Part shown: piece after piece, positions 3,808-5,572 of the stretch
Layout: the number at the start of each line of letters is the position of its first letter
Position numbering within the stretch: position 1 is the stretch's first letter
Assembly (NCBI GenBank): GCA_011176555.1
Contig: DUEF01000067.1
Location: 1 to 5,572, forward strand
Direction of reading: 5' to 3'
Length of the DNA: 5,572 nucleotides
From: Caldilineae bacterium
Lineage (GTDB): Bacteria > Chloroflexota > Anaerolineae > J102
Made by a program: the position numbers and the translations under genes
Notes under the pieces: model-generated
The model's input: the letters and a program-made list of their open reading frames with translations, nothing else
Told to the model about the DNA's origin: nothing
Database searches by the model: none

Positions 3808-5572
3808 ATGTCCACACCCATGCGCCGCCAATACCTGCAGATCAAAAAACAATATCCCGACGCCATCCTCTTCTTCCGGCTGGGCGATTTTTACGAGACC
3901 TTCGACGACGACGCCAAGATCGTGGCCGAGGTCTGCGAGGTGGCGCTGACCAGCCGCCCCGTGAGCAAAGGCCAGCGCGTGCCCCTGGCGGGCGTGCCCT
4001 GGCACAGCGCCGAAACCTACATCGCCAAGATGGTCAACGCCGGCTACAAAGTCGCCATCTGCGAGCAGGTGGGCGAGGTGGGCAAGGGGCTGGTGGATAG
4101 AGATGTGGTGCGGGTGGTGACGCCCGGCACCCTGGTCGAGCCCGGCCTGCTGGACGAGCGCAAGAACAACTACATCGCCGCCCTGGTTTTCGAAGAGGGA
4201 CGACGCGCGGGTCTGGCCTACGCGGATGTCACCACCGGCGAATTCGCCGTCACCGAAATCAGCGGCGAGGATGTAGCGCGGCGGGTACACGAGGAACTGG
4301 CCCGACTAACCCCCGCCGAAGTCGTGATCCCGGACGCGGGCGGTTATCCCGGCCTGGACGAGCACTACGCCCTCTCGCCCTATGACCACTGGCGCTTCGA
4401 GACCGAAGCCGCGCGCCAGGCCCTGCTCGATTTTTTCGCGGTCAGCACGCTGGAAGGCTTCGGCTGCGAGGGCCTGCCCCTGGCCACCAGCGCCGCGGGC
4501 GCGCTCGTCGCCTACCTGAGCGAGACGCAAAAACGGGTGCTGGGCCATCTGGCGCCCCTGCGCACCTACAGCACTGACTCGTACATGGTGCTGGACCCGG
4601 CCACCCGGCGGAACCTCGAACTGGTGGAGACGATCCGCGACGGCCAGCGCAAAGGCTCGCTGCTGTGGGTGCTGGACAAGACCCGCACGGCCATGGGCGG
4701 ACGTTTGCTGCGTCGCCGCATCAGCCAGCCCCTGCTGGATGCGCCCGGCCTGAACCAGCGCCTGGACGCGGTCGAAGCCTGGGTGAACGCGGCCCTCGAC
4801 CGGGCCGAAATGCGGGAATTGCTGCGTAAAATCGGCGACATCGAGCGCTGGACCAATCGTTGCACGCAGAAGATCGCCCTGCCCCGCGACCTGGTGGGGC
4901 TACGAGAGAGTTTGGGGACACTACCAGCAGTCCGGGCCATCGCTGAGCGGGTGGGGCAGGCCGAAGGCCTGGATCTGTGCCCGGAGGCGCTGGCCCTGCT
5001 CGACGCGGCCATCGCCGCCGACCCGCCCGCCACCCTGGCCACCGGCGGCGTCATCCGCCCCGGCTACAACGCCGAGCTGGATACGATCACCCTGGCCGCC
5101 AAGGACGCCCGCGCCTACATCGCCGGCCTGCAAAAACGCGAGCGAGAGCGCACCGGCATCCAGAAATTGAAGGTCGGCTACAACAAAGTGTTCGGCTACT
5201 ACCTGGAAGTGACGAAAGCCAACACCCATCTCGTGCCCGACGACTACATCCGCAAGCAGACCCTGGTCAACGCCGAGCGCTACATCACGCCCGAACTCAA
5301 GGAATACGAATCGCTCATCCTCAACGCCCAGGAGCGCCTGCTCGACCTGGAAACGCAGATTTACCGGGGCGTGGTCAATCAGGTGGCGGACATGGCCCCG
5401 CGCCTGCTGGCCACCGCCGCCGCCATCGCCGCCATCGACGTGCACGCGGCCCTGGCCGAAGTGGCCGTCGACAATCGTTACGTGCGTCCGCAGCTCTCCG
5501 ACGACCTGAACATCGACATCCGGGCGGGGCGACATCCCGTGGTGGAGTTGATGCAGGCGTCGGAGCCCTTCA
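3808..5572 (+). CDS. mutS: DNA mismatch repair protein MutS, N-terminal two thirds (continues beyond right edge)
   Basis: The frame is open from the ATG at 3808 to the window end, giving 588 codons. MutS binds base mismatches and small loops in duplex DNA and starts repair with MutL. Domain I occupies about residues 1-110 with the mismatch-reading Phe28-x-Glu30 in GDFYETF, followed by LAGVPWHSAETYIAK and KVAICEQ. The connector domain lies near 115-240 (YADVTTGEFAV at 138-148). The core/lever domain begins around 255 and shows LDPATRRNLELVE at 262-274 and GSLLWVLDKTRTAMGGRLLR at 283-302. The clamp follows near 420-530 (GYNKVFGYYLEVTK, TLVNAERYIT). The ATPase domain starts near 558 (YVRPQLSDDL, GRHPVVE), and its Walker motifs lie outside the window. 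With the FxE motif present this is a MutS1-type repair protein and not MutS2. The start is the first ATG and fits the usual TPMxRQYL opening. It is divergent from the SDR operon. Confidence 0.98.
   Translation, partial: MSTPMRRQYLQIKKQYPDAILFFRLGDFYETFDDDAKIVAEVCEVALTSRPVSKGQRVPLAGVPWHSAETYIAKMVNAGYKVAICEQVGEVGKGLVDRDVVRVVTPGTLVEPGLLDERKNNYIAALVFEEGRRAGLAYADVTTGEFAVTEISGEDVARRVHEELARLTPAEVVIPDAGGYPGLDEHYALSPYDHWRFETEAARQALLDFFAVSTLEGFGCEGLPLATSAAGALVAYLSETQKRVLGHLAPLRTYSTDSYMVLDPATRRNLELVETIRDGQRKGSLLWVLDKTRTAMGGRLLRRRISQPLLDAPGLNQRLDAVEAWVNAALDRAEMRELLRKIGDIERWTNRCTQKIALPRDLVGLRESLGTLPAVRAIAERVGQAEGLDLCPEALALLDAAIAADPPATLATGGVIRPGYNAELDTITLAAKDARAYIAGLQKRERERTGIQKLKVGYNKVFGYYLEVTKANTHLVPDDYIRKQTLVNAERYITPELKEYESLILNAQERLLDLETQIYRGVVNQVADMAPRLLATAAAIAAIDVHAALAEVAVDNRYVRPQLSDDLNIDIRAGRHPVVELMQASEPF

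Noticed and set aside
3739..5535. Several long open frames on the minus strand opposite mutS
   Set aside because: They are compositional shadows of a GC-rich gene. The plus strand encodes an unmistakable MutS, and the opposite-strand translations are low-complexity Gly/His/Val/Arg-rich without recognisable motifs.

Overview
The window looks like ordinary chromosomal DNA from a member of the Chloroflexota, probably the Anaerolineae/Caldilineae side. This rests on the GC-rich coding bias, on a solute-binding lipoprotein whose lipobox is followed by a long valine/glutamate 'VEKEVEVPVEV' linker (a style I associate with this phylum), and on the general look of the MutS. The assignment is inference, not a database result.

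Layout. Four genes lie on the minus strand and one divergent gene on the plus strand. Reading leftwards from about 3720: a consensus-like promoter (TTGACA-17-TATACT) drives an extended/atypical SDR (NmrA-like) NAD(P)-binding protein (3647-2706), followed by a GbsR-type MarR-superfamily regulator (2617-2093). Between them is an 88-nt gap filled by a heptamer-based inverted repeat. A second strong promoter (TTGACA-17-TACAAT, 2072-2044) then drives a LacI-family repressor (1976-909) and, 66 nt further on, the lipoprotein component of an ABC importer (842 to beyond the left edge). On the plus strand, mutS begins at 3808 and runs off the right edge.

How the genes work together. The lacI promoter is laid out for autoregulation. 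One perfect palindrome (18 bp) fills the -35/-10 spacer, and a second (20 bp, same core) starts at the expected transcription start. Their centres are 32 bp apart, about three helical turns. The LacI-type protein therefore very likely represses its own operon, including the downstream binding protein and presumably permease genes outside the window, until a sugar-like ligand appears. The SDR/GbsR pair looks like a separate small operon. Its promoter carries a 29-bp imperfect dyad over the transcription start, a natural candidate operator for the GbsR-like protein. mutS shows no Shine-Dalgarno sequence but has a TAAAAT hexamer ending 7 nt before its ATG, which suggests a leaderless transcript.

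I see no tRNA, rRNA, CRISPR array, insertion sequence or phage gene, and no clearly new system. The most informative content is regulatory. All gaps between genes are under 170 bases and are described individually.
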